Shown here: piece by piece, positions 11,443-13,456 of the stretch
Layout: the number at the start of each line of letters is the position of its first letter
Numbering within the stretch: position 1 is the first letter of the stretch
Program-made: the position numbers and the translations under genes
The notes under the pieces: generated by a model
What the model was told of the DNA's origin: nothing
Seen by the model: the letters and a program-made list of their open reading frames with translations, nothing else
Database searches by the model: none
NCBI GenBank assembly: GCA_003695555.1
Contig: RFIU01000179.1
Coordinates: 1 to 13,456 of the forward strand
DNA length: 13,456 bases
Direction: 5' to 3'
Origin: Alphaproteobacteria bacterium
Lineage (GTDB): Bacteria; Pseudomonadota; Alphaproteobacteria; Sphingomonadales; Rhodothalassiaceae

Positions 11443-13456
11443 TCAGTAGCGATAGACCAGACGCCCGCCGAGCGTGCGCGGGCGCACGGTGATGAAGGCG
11501 AGCGGATCCTGGAAGCTGGAGATCGCATCGACCTGTGCCCGCTTGTCGAAGAGATTGCGGGCGTAGAGCGACAGCTCCCAATGATCGTTTTCGATGCCGA
11601 GCTTCAGATTGACCAGCGAATAGCTCTGAAGATGGACGTTGAAGGGGCTGGTCGGCCGGAACTGCGTATTGACATCGCCGCGATACGTCCAGTCGAAGCG
11701 GAACACGCCGTCGATCGTCTCGCTCACCGGGCGGGTGTAGCGAAGCACCGCCACCGCCTGGAAATCCGGCACGTTCGGGATGGCATCGCCCTTCAGACCG
11801 GCATTCGGGTCGAAGCCGGGTGCGCTCGGATCGGAAAGTGGCATATCCTGACGCAGGCGTGCATTCTGGACCGATCCGCCCAACGTGATGTCAAGGCCAC
11901 GCACAGGCCGCGCATGCGCCTCGAACTCGAAACCGTCGATGCGCGCCTTGCCGGCATTGACGATGATCGGGAAGGCGCCCGAGGGATCCAGCCCCGAAAC
12001 CTGCATGTTCTTCCAGACGATGATGTAGCCGGCCGCATTCAAGATCAGGCGACCGTCGAAGAGCGTGGACTTCCAGCCCACCTCGTAGTTCCAGAGATTG
12101 TCGGGATCGAAGCCTTCCGGCACGTCGATGCCGGTCGGATTGATCGCCGCGTCATTGGTGCCGCCGACCCGGAAGCCCTCGGCGGCGGTGAAATAGACCA
12201 GCGCATCATCGGTGACATCGAAGGCGACATTTCCCTTGAACTGGAAATTGTTGGCACTCGTCTTCAGATCGATCGAACGGGCATCGGTGGCGAAGCCTAC
12301 GAAGGGCTTGGTCTGACGGCCGAGAGAGGTGATCCGGTAATGGAAGAGCCGGCCGCCGACAGTCACCGAAAGCGCATCGGTGACATCGAAGGTGGCCTCG
12401 CCGAAAAGCGCCTGCTGATTGAGGTCGTCGCTCTTCACGCGCCCGAAGATCGCTGCGTTCGGCGGGCCGTCGAGGAAGAAGTCCTTCGTCGGATCCCACG
12501 GCCCGATCGGCAGGCCATTGGGACCGGTGGCCAGCACCTGCACCTCGAAGTCCTTGTTTTCTGCCGAGACGAAGCCGCCGATGACGAAATTCAGCGGACC
12601 ACCGAAATCGGAGGCGAAGCGTGCCTCGCCGCTCCAGATTTCACGTTTTTGCGGCTCGAAGGTGAGCGCGGTCGCCGGCACACCGAAGAACAGCAGGATC
12701 GGCGTCGAATCGAAGCGAAAGTCGATCTCGCGATTGAAGTAGTTGGTGGTCGCAAAGAAGGTGCCGAAATCGGTCCGATACTGCGCCTTCACGCCATAGA
12801 GCTGAAGATCCTCATTCCAGTCGTTGATCGTGAAATCCTGGGACTTCAGGTCGCCGAGCGTGGGCGTCGAGAACCCGAAGCTCTCGAGATTGGCGCGATA
12901 GGTCGGATCATAGAAGGGCATGAAGCGCGAGGTATCGCCGACCTTGCGATGCTGGACGACGGCCGAGGCGGTAATCTCGAAATCCTCGCTTGCCAGCCAG
13001 CGCGCTGCAAAGCGCCCGCCTTCGACATTGTTGGTATTCACATTCTTGCGATCCAGCCGGACATTGTCGATATAGCCCGACTGGTCGGTGATCCAGCCGA
13101 CCGCACGAAGGGCGAGTTTGTCCTGGATCACCGGCACATTGACCATGCCGTCCCAGTGATAGTCGGCGCCTCCGAAGCGCGTGCCCGAGATCGAGCCGGT
13201 CGAATCGAAGTCGAAGCCGCCCGGATCCGGCGCGTTCGGAATGAAGCGGATCGTGCCGCTCATCGAGCTGGCGCCATAGAGCGTGCCCTGCGGGCCCTTC
13301 AGCACCTCGATGCGGGCAAGGTCGTGCAGTTCGATATCCGCCTGGCGGCCACCGCCGTCCTGCTTGTTGCGTGCCGTGATGACGGCCTCGTCATAATAGA
13401 CGCCCACCGTGGCCACCGCAGAGGAATTGACGCCCCGGATGATGTATTCCTTGTCA
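11443..13456 (-). CDS. TonB-dependent outer-membrane receptor (N-terminus beyond the window)
   Basis: An outer-membrane active transporter driven by TonB. The frame is open to the right edge, giving about 671 visible residues starting within the plug domain at DKEYIIRGVNSSA, so the GTG at 13416 is not a real start; the signal peptide, TonB box and first plug strands lie outside. The plug signature IEVLKGPQGTLYGASSMSG occurs at about visible residues 49-67, followed by a 22-strand-type barrel rich in aromatic and Gly/Asn/Asp turns. The last block reads LYARNLFDKRAQVDAISSF and the protein ends LVYRY with a terminal aromatic residue, as needed for recognition by the BAM assembly machinery. The substrate could be an iron chelate, a vitamin, a glycan or an aromatic compound; nothing here decides. 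A strong terminator follows. No TonB, ExbB or sigma-factor gene is visible nearby. Confidence 0.93.
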   Translation of the reverse strand, partial: DKEYIIRGVNSSAVATVGVYYDEAVITARNKQDGGGRQADIELHDLARIEVLKGPQGTLYGASSMSGTIRFIPNAPDPGGFDFDSTGSISGTRFGGADYHWDGMVNVPVIQDKLALRAVGWITDQSGYIDNVRLDRKNVNTNNVEGGRFAARWLASEDFEITASAVVQHRKVGDTSRFMPFYDPTYRANLESFGFSTPTLGDLKSQDFTINDWNEDLQLYGVKAQYRTDFGTFFATTNYFNREIDFRFDSTPILLFFGVPATALTFEPQKREIWSGEARFASDFGGPLNFVIGGFVSAENKDFEVQVLATGPNGLPIGPWDPTKDFFLDGPPNAAIFGRVKSDDLNQQALFGEATFDVTDALSVTVGGRLFHYRITSLGRQTKPFVGFATDARSIDLKTSANNFQFKGNVAFDVTDDALVYFTAAEGFRVGGTNDAAINPTGIDVPEGFDPDNLWNYEVGWKSTLFDGRLILNAAGYIIVWKNMQVSGLDPSGAFPIIVNAGKARIDGFEFEAHARPVRGLDITLGGSVQNARLRQDMPLSDPSAPGFDPNAGLKGDAIPNVPDFQAVAVLRYTRPVSETIDGVFRFDWTYRGDVNTQFRPTSPFNVHLQSYSLVNLKLGIENDHWELSLYARNLFDKRAQVDAISSFQDPLAFITVRPRTLGGRLVYRY

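Noticed and set aside
1..13456. CRISPR array, tRNA, rRNA, insertion sequence or prophage
   Set aside because: No regularly spaced repeats of suitable length, no cloverleaf or rRNA sequence, and no transposase, integrase or phage gene was seen on either strand.

Overview
The window looks like chromosomal DNA of a GC-rich alphaproteobacterium. The evidence is the strongly GC-biased third codon positions (which produce many long antisense shadow frames), two short YdcH/DUF465 proteins, a CtrA-like site in front of a FliL-like gene, a large patatin-like protein with the DUF3376-type C-terminus, and a TonB-dependent receptor of the type abundant in sphingomonads and relatives. I cannot fix the order from the sequence alone. 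No transposase, integrase, CRISPR array, tRNA or rRNA was seen.

Left part (1-3574). Two YdcH-like coiled-coil proteins (13-231 minus, 1125-1301 plus) flank ubiX, the flavin prenyltransferase that makes the prenyl-FMN cofactor of UbiD-type decarboxylases (360-965 minus). The ubiX/ydcH-like divergent region is AT-rich. It holds a 20-bp near-perfect dyad (991-1010) and a GC-rich hairpin with a T-run (1052-1076) that looks like an attenuator in the ydcH-like leader. A 339-bp stretch without a convincing gene follows. Then comes a two-gene minus-strand operon: an APH-type phosphotransferase of the acyl-CoA-dehydrogenase-associated class (2498-3574) followed 26 bp later by an alpha/beta hydrolase (1641-2471). 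Upstream of the operon is a 14-bp sequence repeated directly with a 15-bp period (3596-3624).

Middle (3787-7337). A large patatin-like phospholipase (853 aa) runs on the plus strand, divergent from the phosphotransferase operon. A small FliL-like membrane-anchored protein (6370-6837 minus) follows, with a CtrA-like half-matched box 26 bp upstream. Next is a 500-bp non-coding stretch dense in inverted repeats and minus-strand G-runs, including a long stem whose loop could form a G-quadruplex.

Right part (7338-13456), all minus strand. A TonB-dependent receptor, cut by the right edge, ends in two back-to-back hairpins and a T6 run, a clear terminator. Downstream, in transcription order, lie a protein with two CDGSH iron-sulfur motifs fused to a bicupin (354 aa), an 11-TM sodium:neurotransmitter-symporter-family transporter, and a PLP-dependent class V aminotransferase/lyase-like enzyme. 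The transporter and PLP enzyme are 39 bp apart and probably co-transcribed; the CDGSH-bicupin gene is 91 bp upstream and may belong with them. A reasonable inference is uptake of an amino acid or related amine followed by PLP chemistry, with the iron-sulfur/cupin protein as a redox or dioxygenase-like partner. The substrate cannot be read from sequence.

The most unusual items are the double-CDGSH/bicupin fusion and its neighbourhood, the two regulatory repeats in divergent promoter regions, and the structured G-rich intergenic region near 7171-7326.
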